Shown here: one piece after another, positions 1 to 8,394 of the stretch
Layout of the letters: every line of letters starts with the position of its first letter
Numbering within the stretch: the first letter of the stretch is position 1
NCBI RefSeq assembly: GCF_003254505.1
Contig: NZ_QFYP01000001.1
Span: forward strand, 1,782,001-1,846,000
From: Phenylobacterium hankyongense
GTDB lineage: Bacteria; Pseudomonadota; Alphaproteobacteria; Caulobacterales; Caulobacteraceae
Direction of reading: 5' to 3'
DNA length: 64,000 nt
Notes under the pieces: model-generated
Seen by the model: only the letters and a program-made list of their open reading frames with translations
Database searches by the model: none
Told to the model about the DNA's origin: nothing
Program-made: the position numbers and the translations under genes

Positions 1-219
1 GCCAAGCGGCTCGGCCTGCACGCCGACCCGTTCCTGATGGCGGTGGCGGTCGGCGCGGCCTGCGACTTCCTCACCCCCATCGGCCACCAGTGCAACACCC
101 TGGTGATGGCGCCGGGCGGCTACCGATTCTCCGACTACCCGAGATTGGGCGCCCCGCTGTCGCTGCTCGTCCTGATTGTGGGGCCGCTACTGATCGCCGC
201 GGTCTGGCCCCTGCGCTGA
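1..219 (+). CDS. SLC13-type permease, C-terminal end (partial)
   Basis: This is the last 72 codons of a gene that begins before the window; the frame is open from base 1 to a TGA at 217-219. The peptide has the end of a transporter domain with the motif DFLTPIGHQCN, followed by about 22 hydrophobic residues forming the last membrane helix and a short basic tail. That pattern is familiar from the SLC13/DASS (ArsB/NhaD superfamily) permeases, which move dicarboxylates, sulfate or similar anions across the inner membrane. The substrate cannot be told from this fragment. The family call is from recognition of the motif and is fairly secure; the subfamily is open. Confidence 0.75.
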   Translation, partial: AKRLGLHADPFLMAVAVGAACDFLTPIGHQCNTLVMAPGGYRFSDYPRLGAPLSLLVLIVGPLLIAAVWPLR

Positions 220-387
220 GCCCTTCCCATATAACGGAATGGTCACAGTCGCGTGAGCAGCCGAGGGCTGGGGACCGTTCAGCCTCCCGATCCGCCGAGG
301 GCGGGGCAGGGCTGTTAAGGTCTCGTTAGCAAAAAAGCCTGGGGGCGGATGGTCGCCCCTCATTGACGACTCCTTAGCGCCTGTGGC

Positions 388-430
388 CCCATATGTGGGT
401 CATCGACGGGCCTGGCCCACAAGATGTAGT
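388..430 (+). promoter_or_regulatory. Tandem NrdR-like boxes upstream of nrdA
   Basis: Two sites resembling the NrdR box (consensus about ACACAATATATTGTGT) lie 59-100 bp before the chosen nrdA start. The downstream one, ACAAGATGTAGT at 419-430, matches 9 of 12 core positions. The upstream one at 388-399, with core ATATGT, matches about 7. Their centres are 31 bp apart, the three-helical-turn spacing known for paired NrdR boxes. The nrdB gene has a matching pair. NrdR is a zinc-finger/ATP-cone repressor that shuts down ribonucleotide reductase genes when dATP is high. The match was scored by eye. Confidence 0.55.
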
Positions 431-488
431 CAGGTGGAGCCTGGGGCCAGGGGGGCCTGAAGCTCCTGATAGTTATGGGTTTTGGGAC

Positions 489-2354
489 ATGAGCACCAGC
501 GAAGCGGCGAAGGTTGGGGTTGCCGGCACGGCGGAGCGGGCCCAGGCGCGGCCTGAGCGGCCGCAGCTGCAGCTCGTTCGGAAGGTCGAGGTGGACCGCT
601 CGCGCGACGCCATGCTGACCGACTTCGGCAAGACCACGCTCGAGGACCGCTACCTGCTGCCGGGCGAGTCCTACCAGGACATGTTCGCCCGGGTGGCCAC
701 GGCCTACGCCGACGACGCCGACCACGCCCAGCGGATCTACGACTACATCTCGAACCTGTGGTTCATGCCCGCCACGCCCGTGCTGTCGAACGGCGGCGCC
801 GGCCGCGGCCTGCCGATCTCCTGCTTCCTGAACGCCGTGCCCGACAGCCTGGAAGGCATCCAGAGCGTCTGGAACGAGAACGTGGCGCTGGCCTCCAACG
901 GCGGCGGCATCGGCACCTACTGGGGCGGCGTGCGCTCGATCGGCGAGAAGGTGAAGGGCGCGGGGCAGACCAGCGGCATCATCCCCTTCATCCGGGTGAT
1001 GGACTCGCTGACCCTGGCGATCAGCCAGGGCTCGCTGCGCCGCGGCTCGGCGGCGGTCTACCTCGACATCCACCACCCGGAGATCGAGGAGTTCCTGGAG
1101 ATCCGCAAACCCTCCGGCGACTTCAACCGCAAGTCCCTGAACCTGCACCACGGCATCTCGATCACCGACGCCTTCATGGAAGCCGTGCGCGACGGCGAGA
1201 TGTTCGGCCTGCGCTCGCCGAAGACCGGCGACGTGGTCCGCGAGGTCGACGCCCGCTCGCTGTGGCAGAAGATCCTCGAGATCCGCCTGCAGACCGGCGA
1301 GCCCTACCTGATCTTCGCCGACACCGTGAACCGCGCCCTGCCGCAGCACCAGCGCGAGCTCGGCCTGAAGGTGCGCCAGTCGAACCTCTGCTCCGAGATC
1401 ATGCTGCACACCGGCAAGGACCACCTGGGCGAGGAGCGGACCGCGGTCTGCTGCCTGTCCTCGGTCAACGCCGAGAAGTTCCTGGAGTGGCGCGACCACC
1501 CGACCTTCATCGAGGACGTCATGCGCTTCCTCGACAACGTGCTGCAGGACTTCATCGACCGCGCGCCGCCGGAGATGAAGAACGCCGTCTACGCCGCCCA
1601 GCGCGAGCGTTCGGTGGGCCTGGGCCTGATGGGCTTCCACACCTTCCTGCAGGCGCAGAACGTGCCGTTCGAGAGCGCGCTCGCCAAGTCCTGGAACATG
1701 CGGCTCTTCAAGACCCTGCGCCGCCAGTGCGACGCCGCCTCCCGCACCCTGGCCGCCGAGCGCGGGCCGTGCCCGGACGCCGCCGAGCGCGGGGTGATGG
1801 AGCGCTTCACCCACAAGCTGGCGATCGCGCCCACCGCCTCGATCTCGATCATCTGCGGCGGCGCCAGCGCCGGCATCGAGCCGATCCCGGCCAACATCTA
1901 CAGCCACAAGACCCTGTCCGGCACCTTCGCCGTCAAGAACCCCTACCTGGAGCGCCTGCTCGACCAGACCGGCCACAACACCGCCGCGGTCTGGGACTCG
2001 ATCCTGGAGAACGAGGGCTCGGTCCAGCACCTGGACTTCCTCAGCCAGGACGACAAGGACGTCTACAAGACCGCCTTCGAGATCGACCAGCGCTGGGTGG
2101 TCGAGCTGGCCGCCGACCGCACGCCGGACATCTGCCAGTCGCAGTCGGTGAACATCTTCCTGCCGGGCGATGTTGATAAGTGGGATCTGCACATGTTGCA
2201 CTGGCAAGCGTGGGAGCGCGGCTGCAAGTCGCTCTACTACCTGCGCTCCAAGTCGGTGCAGCGGGCGGCCCACGCCGGCGGCGAAACCCAGGTCGCGGTG
2301 GACATGTCGGGCGCGGCGAAGACCGACTACGAGGAGTGCCTGGCCTGCCAATAG
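489..2354 (+). CDS. nrdA: Class Ia ribonucleoside-diphosphate reductase, alpha (catalytic) subunit
   Basis: This is the large subunit that reduces ribonucleoside diphosphates to deoxyribonucleotides, working with NrdB in the cytoplasm. The 621-residue product carries the active-site signature N299-x-C301-x-E303, a first redox cysteine at C112, its partner at C321 or C322, and the C-terminal reducing pair C617/C620 (ending ECLACQ) that is recharged by thioredoxin or glutaredoxin. The start at 489 (MSTSEAAK) is chosen over an upstream in-frame ATG at 393, because that one falls inside the NrdR-like boxes. The protein is about 140 residues shorter than E. coli NrdA, and its N-terminus shows no ATP-cone domain, so dATP overall-activity control may be missing. 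The nrdB gene is 2.1 kb downstream rather than adjacent. Confidence 0.95.
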   Translation: MSTSEAAKVGVAGTAERAQARPERPQLQLVRKVEVDRSRDAMLTDFGKTTLEDRYLLPGESYQDMFARVATAYADDADHAQRIYDYISNLWFMPATPVLSNGGAGRGLPISCFLNAVPDSLEGIQSVWNENVALASNGGGIGTYWGGVRSIGEKVKGAGQTSGIIPFIRVMDSLTLAISQGSLRRGSAAVYLDIHHPEIEEFLEIRKPSGDFNRKSLNLHHGISITDAFMEAVRDGEMFGLRSPKTGDVVREVDARSLWQKILEIRLQTGEPYLIFADTVNRALPQHQRELGLKVRQSNLCSEIMLHTGKDHLGEERTAVCCLSSVNAEKFLEWRDHPTFIEDVMRFLDNVLQDFIDRAPPEMKNAVYAAQRERSVGLGLMGFHTFLQAQNVPFESALAKSWNMRLFKTLRRQCDAASRTLAAERGPCPDAAERGVMERFTHKLAIAPTASISIICGGASAGIEPIPANIYSHKTLSGTFAVKNPYLERLLDQTGHNTAAVWDSILENEGSVQHLDFLSQDDKDVYKTAFEIDQRWVVELAADRTPDICQSQSVNIFLPGDVDKWDLHMLHWQAWERGCKSLYYLRSKSVQRAAHAGGETQVAVDMSGAAKTDYEECLACQ

Positions 2355-2607
2355 GCGGCCGGGGGCAAGCTCAATCGGGGCGATTTAAAGGCGGTTGAAG
2401 ATTAGGCCGCGCTCGCCTGATACGGGAACAGTGCATTCAGGACCTCGCCAGTCTCGGTGCGCGATAGACACGCAACTACGCTGAATCAACGCCTCTTTCC
2501 CCATCGCCGCTAACCATCGGGAACCCGATTTCGTTTTGCGGCTTTGCTTATTCGTGGAAGTCTAACTGTTGAACCGCACGTCCACGATGCGGGTGGGAGA
2601 GACGTAG

Positions 2608-3456
2608 ATGCGGCGGGTGGCTATGCTGGCCATCGTCCTGGGATGTGGCGCGGGGACCTCGGTCGCCGCCCAAACCTTCATGCCCCCAACCCTCACGCCC
2701 AGATCCTCCGCCTCGGCCCTGGCCGACGCCGCCTTCGCGCCCCGGTCCCCGGTGGTCGGCGACGACGAGATCGGCCGGCTGCTGGACCGCGAGACCTATG
2801 TGGCGGGCGAGGGCCTGGCGCGCTGGAACTCCGGCGAGGTGCAGCTCTCCAATCGCCCGGACGGTCCGGTGGATTCCCTGCGCGTCGGCGTCGGCGGCCC
2901 CATGCTGACCCCCGGCGGCCTGCCGTTCAGCCCCGACCGCGCCGAGTTCGCGCCCCGCGCCTACGAGGTGACCGTGGTCCGCGACTGGCCGGGCGCGGTG
3001 TCCTTCGCCACCGACCGCTTCGGCGTCGACCTGTCGCCGCACGCCGGGGTCGGCATGACCTCCAGCGGGACCTCCGCCGAGGCCGGCGCCCGGCTGGAGC
3101 TCAGCCGCCGCCTCGACGACACCGCCAAGCGCAAGCTGCAGTCCATGGGCGTGCGCGACGGCGCCAGCTTCGGCGACCAGGGCCGCTGGTACCTGTTCGC
3201 CGCCGCCAGCGGCCGCGCCGTCGGCCTGAACATGCTGCGCAACGACGGGGCCTGGGACCGCGCCGGCTGGACCACCGATCCCACCTCGACCCTGGTCGGC
3301 GACGCCCAGGTCGGCGTCGGCTGGCGCAAGGGCATCGTGCAGACCTCGCTCGGCTACATGCACCGCGAGGTGAAGGGCCAGCACATGGTGTTCGGCCAGG
3401 ACACCCGACAGGACTCGATGGTCGCCTTCACCCTGTCGATCAAGCCCCGGCGCTGA
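2608..3456 (+). CDS. Predicted outer-membrane protein, LpxR/DUF2219-like
   Basis: The 282-residue product starts with a cleavable signal peptide (MRRVAMLAIVLGCGAG, ending near SVAAQ) and then alternating hydrophobic/polar strands typical of a beta-barrel. The second half, with GWTTDPTSTLVGDAQVGVGW and a final strand ending in SIKPRR, resembles the end of LpxR-type lipid A deacylases (DUF2219). The N-terminal part, where LpxR carries its catalytic residues, is not recognisably conserved, so enzymatic activity is doubtful and a barrel of unknown function is equally possible. The gene stands alone between nrdA and a small lipoprotein gene. The export signal is well supported; the LpxR relationship is tentative. 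Confidence 0.55.
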   Translation: MRRVAMLAIVLGCGAGTSVAAQTFMPPTLTPRSSASALADAAFAPRSPVVGDDEIGRLLDRETYVAGEGLARWNSGEVQLSNRPDGPVDSLRVGVGGPMLTPGGLPFSPDRAEFAPRAYEVTVVRDWPGAVSFATDRFGVDLSPHAGVGMTSSGTSAEAGARLELSRRLDDTAKRKLQSMGVRDGASFGDQGRWYLFAAASGRAVGLNMLRNDGAWDRAGWTTDPTSTLVGDAQVGVGWRKGIVQTSLGYMHREVKGQHMVFGQDTRQDSMVAFTLSIKPRR

Positions 3457-3530
3457 TCAGCGATGCGCTGAGCGCCCGATTGCCGACCGAATCGCATGGT
3501 CTGGCGGGGCTGCGACAGAGGAGGCTTCAT

Positions 3531-3713
3531 ATGCGCAAGGCGTTCACCCTCATCACGGCGGCCGGCCTGGCCCTGCTGACCGCCGCCTGCGGCCACAACA
3601 TCGAGCAGCGCGCCGCCACCGGCGCCATAGCCGGGGCCGTGGTGGCCGGCCCGGTCGGCGCGGCGGTGGGCGCCGGCGTCGGCGTGGTGGTCAGCAAGAC
3701 CAAGGGCCGTTAG
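3531..3713 (+). CDS. Small glycine-zipper lipoprotein
   Basis: This 60-residue protein has a signal sequence ending in a lipobox (LLTAACG), so Cys20 is the likely lipidation site. After it comes a glycine/alanine zipper (ATGAIAGAVVAGPVGAAVGAG) of the type that packs into a membrane hairpin, as in the Rickettsia 17-kDa antigen/SlyB-like families. The ATG at 3531 is chosen because a strong AGAGGAGG ribosome site lies 7 bases upstream; the longer open frame has no signal peptide at its start. Its stop overlaps the end of the convergent glutathione transferase gene by 4 bases. The role is unknown; related small lipoproteins sit in the envelope. Confidence 0.75.
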   Translation: MRKAFTLITAAGLALLTAACGHNIEQRAATGAIAGAVVAGPVGAAVGAGVGVVVSKTKGR

Positions 3714-4366
3714 CCCTCCCAGCCCTCCGTGAACGGGAACCGCTGCGCCCACAGGTCGCCGAGCCGCGGCTCGGCGTCGACCCGCCGCACGACCTCGCCC
3801 AGCCGCGGCGCCGCTACGTAGAAGCCCTTGCGCCGCGGCCCCCAGCGCGACACCACGGTCACGTAGAGGTCGAGCGCCGAGATCTCTTCGCCCAGCAGGA
3901 ACCGCCCGGCCGGCTCGGCCTGCGCCTCCATCATCCGCCAGCAGTGCTCGATCCGCGCCGCCGTCCGCTCGCGCAGCACCGCCTCGTGGGCCTGGTCCGC
4001 CGCCAGCCGGGTGATGTCGTCGCGCACCCAGTAGAGCGAATAGATCTGCGCCGACACATAGCTCATCCAGCGCAGGAACCGCGGCCGCAGCGGGCTGTCC
4101 ACGCCCGGCGCCAGGCCCGCGGCCGGATGGCTGTCGGCCAGCCAGGTGAGGATCGCCGCGCTCTCGGTCATCAGCTCGCCCGACGGCAGCGCCAGGGCCG
4201 GCACCTGCCGCATCGGATTGACCCGCGCCATCGCCTCGGCGGCGGCCTCATCGGCCCAGGTCTGCCGCTCGACGACCTCGTAGGGCGCGCCGATCAGCGT
4301 CAGCGCCGCCTCCACCGCCACCGACCCGGACCCCGCCGCGCCGTAGACCACATAGCCGCCGCCCAT
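3710..4366 (-). CDS. Glutathione S-transferase family protein
   Basis: The 218-residue product has a thioredoxin-fold N-terminal domain (YVVYGAAGSGS at its start, then the NPMRQVPAL segment with the cis-proline and the ESAAIL glutathione-binding motif) followed by an all-helical C-terminal domain. GSTs conjugate glutathione to electrophiles or reduce peroxides and disulfides; the substrate here is unknown. An upstream in-frame start at 4387 would run into the NrdR-like boxes, so the ATG at 4366 (MGGGYVVY) is preferred. The gene is divergent from nrdB and shares its control region, so NrdR could affect both; that is inference. Its 3' end overlaps the small lipoprotein gene by 4 bases. Confidence 0.85.
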   Translation of the reverse strand: MGGGYVVYGAAGSGSVAVEAALTLIGAPYEVVERQTWADEAAAEAMARVNPMRQVPALALPSGELMTESAAILTWLADSHPAAGLAPGVDSPLRPRFLRWMSYVSAQIYSLYWVRDDITRLAADQAHEAVLRERTAARIEHCWRMMEAQAEPAGRFLLGEEISALDLYVTVVSRWGPRRKGFYVAAPRLGEVVRRVDAEPRLGDLWAQRFPFTEGWEG

Positions 4367-4385
4367 CGTTGTCCCCAACCTGTTC

Positions 4386-4428
4386 ACAACATCTTGGGTA
4401 CCTGCGCCAACTTGGCGCTAGATGTTGA
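4386..4428 (+). promoter_or_regulatory. Tandem NrdR-like boxes upstream of nrdB
   Basis: ACAACATCTTGG at 4386-4397 matches 9 of 12 NrdR core positions. A second site at 4417-4428 with core AGATGT matches about 7. The two cores (4391 and 4422) are 31 bp apart, the same spacing as in front of nrdA. The pair lies 70-112 bp before the nrdB start and just before the divergent glutathione transferase start at 4366. Confidence 0.55.
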
Positions 4429-4497
4429 ACCGTTCGCTGGTAACCTTAGATCGTCGTTCCACAGCATCCTCGATTCCGTCCCTTGAGGGAAAGTTCC

Positions 4498-5559
4498 GTG
4501 ACCGCCTCGCCTCCGACCCGTTCCAGCCTCCGCGCCCTGCCGGGCCTGCTCACGCCCTCGATGGCCTACAAGCCGTTCCGCTATCCGTGGGCCTACGAGT
4601 TCTGGAAGAAGCAGCAGCAGGTCCACTGGATGCCGGAGGAGATCCCGCTCGGCGAGGACCTCAAGGACTGGGCGACCAACCTCAACGACCATGAGCGCAA
4701 CCTGCTCACCCAGATCTTCCGCTTCTTCACCCAGTCGGACGTCGAGGTGAACGACAACTACATGGAGCGCTACGCCCGCGTCTTCAAACCGACCGAAGTG
4801 AAGATGATGCTGGCGGCGTTCTCCAACATGGAGACCATCCACATCGCCGCCTACGCCCTGCTGCTCGAGACCATCGGCATGCCGGACGCCGAGTTCACGG
4901 CCTTCCTCGACTACCAGGCCATGCGCGACAAGCACGACTACATGCAGAAGTTCGGGGTCGACACCGACGCCGACATCGCCCGCACGCTCGCCATGTTCGG
5001 CGGCTTCACCGAGGGCCTGCAGCTGTTCGCCAGCTTCGCCATGCTGATGAACTTCCCGCGCCACAACAAGATGAAGGGCATGGGCCAGATCGTCTCCTGG
5101 TCGGTGCGCGACGAGAGCCTGCACTGCGAGGGCATCATCAAGCTCTACCACGCCTTCAACAAGGAGACCGGCGCGGTCACCAAGTCGGTCGCCGACGACA
5201 TCGTCGACTGCTGCAAGACGGTGGTGGGTCTGGAGGACAAGTTCATCGACCTGGCCTTCGAGGCCGGCGAGGTGCAGGGCATGACCCCCGACGACATCAA
5301 GAAGTACATCCGCTTCATCGCCGACTGGCGCCTGCGCCAGCTGAACCTGCCGGAAGTCTACGGCGCCAAGGAGAACCCGCTGCCCTGGCTGCAGTCGATG
5401 CTGTCGGGCGTCGAGCACGCCAACTTCTTCGAGGCCCGCTCGACCGAATACTCCAAGGCCGCCACCCGCGGGAAATGGGACGGCGACGCCGGCGTCTGGT
5501 CGGAGTTCGACAAGATGCGGCTGCGCAAGGCCGAGACCGCGCCGCCGCCGGCGGACTGA
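4498..5559 (+). CDS. nrdB: Class Ia ribonucleoside-diphosphate reductase, beta (radical) subunit
   Basis: NrdB houses the diiron-tyrosyl radical that starts each NrdA catalytic cycle. The 353-residue product shows the metal-ligand helices: E112 and H115 in METIH, then Y119 at the exact place of E. coli Tyr122, and the DESLHCEG helix with the second E/H pair. The radical tyrosine argues for a class Ia enzyme rather than a tyrosine-free Ic form. The GTG at 4498 is preferred because GAGGGA lies 7 bases upstream; a TTG at 4483 would add five residues and consume that site. There is no N-terminal ATP-cone in NrdB either. The gene is monocistronic and tail-to-tail with the glycine-zipper gene that follows. 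Confidence 0.95.
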   Translation: MTASPPTRSSLRALPGLLTPSMAYKPFRYPWAYEFWKKQQQVHWMPEEIPLGEDLKDWATNLNDHERNLLTQIFRFFTQSDVEVNDNYMERYARVFKPTEVKMMLAAFSNMETIHIAAYALLLETIGMPDAEFTAFLDYQAMRDKHDYMQKFGVDTDADIARTLAMFGGFTEGLQLFASFAMLMNFPRHNKMKGMGQIVSWSVRDESLHCEGIIKLYHAFNKETGAVTKSVADDIVDCCKTVVGLEDKFIDLAFEAGEVQGMTPDDIKKYIRFIADWRLRQLNLPEVYGAKENPLPWLQSMLSGVEHANFFEARSTEYSKAATRGKWDGDAGVWSEFDKMRLRKAETAPPPAD

Positions 5560-5590
5560 CGAGAGCCCGCCGGCGTCCGGCTAGGCCGCC

Positions 5591-5944
5591 TCAGCGGCGG
5601 ATCGGATTGCCGCGCTCGTCGTAATAGACGTGACCCGAGGAGCGGCCGTCGCGCGAGCTGGCGTACCGCGTGTGGCTGCGCTGATAGGAGCTGTGGCGGG
5701 TGTAGCTGCTGCCGCAGCCGCTCTTGGCGATCTGGTGGCCGACGACCGCGCCGCCGATGCCGCCGATGACCGCGCCGCCGCCGCCGCGCGAGATCGAGTT
5801 GCCCAGCAGGGCCCCGCCGACCGCGCCCAGCGCCGTGCCGGTGTTCGCACGGCCCCGGCACGAGGCGCTCGCCCCGGTCGGGCCCGCGATCAGCGGCAGG
5901 GCGATGAGGGCGACCATGGCCGCCGAGCTGAGTGTCTTGCGCAT
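5591..5944 (-). CDS. Glycine-zipper 2TM domain protein, exported
   Basis: This 117-residue protein begins with a clear signal peptide (MRKTLSSAAMVALIALPLIAG, cleaved near ASAS). The middle is a double glycine zipper, with repeated GxxxG runs such as GAVGGALLGNSI and GGIGGAVVGHQI, the Rick_17kDa pattern of membrane-associated hairpins. The C-terminal 45 residues are polar and rich in Ser, Tyr and Arg, ending DERGNPIRR. A periplasmic or outer-membrane location follows from the signal; the molecular role is not known. It is convergent with nrdB and not in an obvious operon. Confidence 0.75.
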   Translation of the reverse strand: MRKTLSSAAMVALIALPLIAGPTGASASCRGRANTGTALGAVGGALLGNSISRGGGGAVIGGIGGAVVGHQIAKSGCGSSYTRHSSYQRSHTRYASSRDGRSSGHVYYDERGNPIRR

Positions 5945-6107
5945 GATGATTTCCTGACCTCTATGGCCTAGCTAGATAACGCGGGCGGCTGTGTCGGGTT
6001 GCAGACCCACGTTCTCCGGCGCCGCTGTGAGCCCTGTAGATCGCCCCGCGCGCCTGAACCGGCCCTGAACGCCGGCCCCCGGAGTCCGCGACGCCGGGGC
6101 TTCGGGT

Positions 6108-6332
6108 TCAGTCCGCGGTGGGCGTGGTGCGCATCAGGCGCGCGAGCGTCGCCTGGTCGGATCCGTCCTCGGCCAGCGCCCGCCACTCGGCCGCCATCGT
6201 CAGCCAGTGCGCCTGCAGGGCCGTGTCGACGCACTCGGCCGCGCTCTGTTCGCAGGTCTCCGCCCTCTCGATGCAGCACGCCCGGGACATCATCCGCCAA
6301 GGCTGCGCGCCCGCGCCGGATCCCACGCTCAC
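6108..6332 (-). CDS. Small hypothetical protein
   Basis: A 74-residue open frame, predicted to be mostly helical, with two close cysteines (RACCIE) and a C-terminal pattern HWLTMAAEWRALAED. That last motif recalls small alphaproteobacterial proteins in which a helix ending in WRxLA follows a Cys/Ala-rich segment. The start is uncertain: an ATG about 40 bases inside (MMSRACC) would also fit. No neighbour suggests a function. It is kept as a probable gene because the motif looks conserved and no competing frame is convincing. Confidence 0.5.
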   Translation of the reverse strand: MSVGSGAGAQPWRMMSRACCIERAETCEQSAAECVDTALQAHWLTMAAEWRALAEDGSDQATLARLMRTTPTAD

Positions 6333-6512
6333 CCAGATCAGCCCCGGGCGGTAAATTCCGCCCCGGACCCCATTGAAAGGATTGGCGTTATTTTAATCCC
6401 AAGCTTGGCGGCCCAACATGGATCAGGATGGCGTCGCCGGCGGGCGTCGAACGGAAGAAATCCCCGGCTCATGCGTTAGGGGGTCAGGCGGCGCCCGCGA
6501 CCGGAAGGTAAG

Positions 6513-7271
6513 ATGCGAAATCCCTGGACGATGAAGATGGAGCAGTTCACCGCCTTTTCGGACATGGAAAGGCGGCGGCTGGACGAGCTGATCCGCGCCC
6601 GGCAGGACCAGCACGCGCCGAAGGACGACATCATCGCCGACGGGGCCCACTCCGGCCTCTGTCACGTGGTGCTGTCGGGCCTGGCGTGCCGCTACAAGCT
6701 TCTCCCCGACGGCGGCCGCCAGATCATGGCCTTCCTGATCCCCGGCGATCTCTGCGACGCGGAGATCTTCATCCTCAAGGTCATGGATCATGGCGTGGCG
6801 GCCATCACCCCGACCGTCACCGCCCTGATCCCGGCCGACGACATGAAGGCGCTGCTGCGGGAGACCAGCAGCCTCGGCGAGGCGCTCTGGTGGGGCACGA
6901 TGACCGACCTCGGCGTCCTGCGCGAGCGGATCGTCGACGAGGGCCGGCGCGACGCCTATGTCCGGATCGCCCACCTGTTCTACGAGATGCTGGTGCGCTA
7001 CCGGATGGTGGAGCTGACCGACGGCGACAGCTTCGAGTTCCCGATCACCCAGACCGACCTCGCCGACGCCACCGGCCTGACGCCGGCGCACGCCAACCGG
7101 ACGCTGCAGAAGCTGCGGGCCGACCGCCTGATCGAGCTCTCCGGCGGGGTGCTGACCGTCCTCGATCCCGCCCGCCTCAAGCAGGCCGCGCATTTCAACG
7201 GCGAGTATCTGCACCTCGACCGCGTCCATGACCGCGCCTCCGTCGGCCAGCGGGCAGGAGACCTGGTCTAG
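6513..7271 (+). CDS. Crp/Fnr family transcriptional regulator
   Basis: The 252-residue protein has an N-terminal cyclic-nucleotide-binding-type beta-roll (about residues 15-125, with LPDGGRQIMAFLIPGDLC), a long dimerisation helix, and a C-terminal winged helix (about 160-230) in which ITQTDLADATGLTPAHANRTL is the helix-turn-helix. There is no Fnr-type iron-sulfur cysteine set, and the cAMP phosphate-binding arginine cannot be confirmed by eye, so the ligand is unknown. Many members of this subgroup in alphaproteobacteria answer to redox or stress signals. The gene stands alone; the hydrolase that follows is 135 bases away and could be a target, which is speculative. Confidence 0.88.
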   Translation: MRNPWTMKMEQFTAFSDMERRRLDELIRARQDQHAPKDDIIADGAHSGLCHVVLSGLACRYKLLPDGGRQIMAFLIPGDLCDAEIFILKVMDHGVAAITPTVTALIPADDMKALLRETSSLGEALWWGTMTDLGVLRERIVDEGRRDAYVRIAHLFYEMLVRYRMVELTDGDSFEFPITQTDLADATGLTPAHANRTLQKLRADRLIELSGGVLTVLDPARLKQAAHFNGEYLHLDRVHDRASVGQRAGDLV

Positions 7272-7406
7272 CCGCCGAAATTTTCACGGCCGGCCGCCGG
7301 GAAAGCGCGGCGGCGTGTCCGCGCGCACTGCGCCGCCCGCGCGGCGGGCGATGATGGCTGGCGGCCGCCCGCCGCTCACCCGACGACGCAGACAGGAGGC
7401 CCCGAC

Positions 7407-8231
7407 ATGCCGACCCTCACCACCCCCGACGGCGTCGAGATCTTCTACAAGGACTGGGGCCGGGGCCAGCCCATCGTGTTCAGCCACGGCTGGCCGCTGT
7501 CGGCGGACGACTGGGACGCGCAGATGATGTTCTTCGTCCTGCAGGGCTACCGCGTCATCGCCCACGACCGCCGCGGCCACGGCCGCTCCAGCCAGGTCGC
7601 CGACGGCCACGACATGGACCACTACGCCGACGATCTCGCCGCCCTGACCGCCCATCTCGACCTCAGGGACGCCGTCCACGTCGGCCATTCCACCGGCGGC
7701 GGGGAGGTCGCCCACTATCTCGGCCGCCACGGCGAGAGCCGGGTGGCGAAGGCGGTGCTGATCAGCGCGGTGCCGCCGCTGATGGTCCAGACCGCGGCCA
7801 ATCCCGGCGGCCTGCCCAAGGCGGTGTTCGACGGCTTCCAGGCCCAGCTCGCCGCCAACCGCTCGCAGTTCTATCGCGAGGTCGCCGCCGGCCCGTTCTA
7901 CGGCTTCAACCGGCCCGGCGCGCAGCCGTCGCAGGCGGTGATCGACAACTGGTGGCGCCAGGGCATGATGGGCGGCGCCAAGGCGCACTACGACGGCATC
8001 GTGGCGTTCTCGCAGACCGACTTCACCGACGACCTCAGGAAGATCACCGTCCCGGCGCTGGTGATGCACGGCGAGGACGACCAGATCGTGCCCTACGCCG
8101 ACTCCGCGCCGCTGTCGGCGAAGCTGCTGAAGAACGGCGCCCTGAAGTCCTACCCGGGCTTCCCGCACGGCATGCCGACCACCAACGCGGAGACCATCAA
8201 CGCCGACCTGCTGGCCTTCATCCGCTCGTAG
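7407..8231 (+). CDS. Alpha/beta hydrolase, non-heme chloroperoxidase/esterase type
   Basis: A 274-residue alpha/beta hydrolase. The nucleophile elbow is GHSTGGG with Ser95; the acid is in HGEDDQIVP (about Asp225) and the histidine in FPHGMP (His254), so the catalytic triad is complete. The oxyanion segment is SHGWPL near residue 31. This arrangement and length match cofactor-free haloperoxidases/arylesterases, which hydrolyse esters and can make peracids. There is no signal peptide, so the enzyme is cytoplasmic. A good ribosome site (AGGAGG) lies before the ATG. The natural substrate cannot be told. Confidence 0.88.
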   Translation: MPTLTTPDGVEIFYKDWGRGQPIVFSHGWPLSADDWDAQMMFFVLQGYRVIAHDRRGHGRSSQVADGHDMDHYADDLAALTAHLDLRDAVHVGHSTGGGEVAHYLGRHGESRVAKAVLISAVPPLMVQTAANPGGLPKAVFDGFQAQLAANRSQFYREVAAGPFYGFNRPGAQPSQAVIDNWWRQGMMGGAKAHYDGIVAFSQTDFTDDLRKITVPALVMHGEDDQIVPYADSAPLSAKLLKNGALKSYPGFPHGMPTTNAETINADLLAFIRS

Positions 8232-8394
8232 CCAGGCCGGACGGGTAACCGATCGAGCCTGTCCGCCCGGCGCTGGACTGCTTGATCTTGGCACGGCCCT
8301 ATGGGCGCTATGCCACGGACGTTTGGATTGGGCGATCTGACGAGGCGTCAGTCCTCACCAGAGGATTGTGACGCTGTGGGGAAAGCGGGCGGTC

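Noticed and set aside
360..2351. A 663-codon open frame on the minus strand across nrdA
   Set aside because: It mirrors nrdA codon by codon, has no domain or motif, and is an effect of high GC content, which removes stop codons from opposite frames.
2505..2530. Possible CtrA half-site (CTAACCAT) before the LpxR-like gene
   Set aside because: Only one half is present; the second half at the required spacing is absent.
6365..6420. Possible Fnr/FixK-type palindrome (TTGG...CCAA) upstream of the Crp/Fnr gene
   Set aside because: The arms are only four bases and the 13-base spacing does not fit TTGAT-N4-ATCAA.
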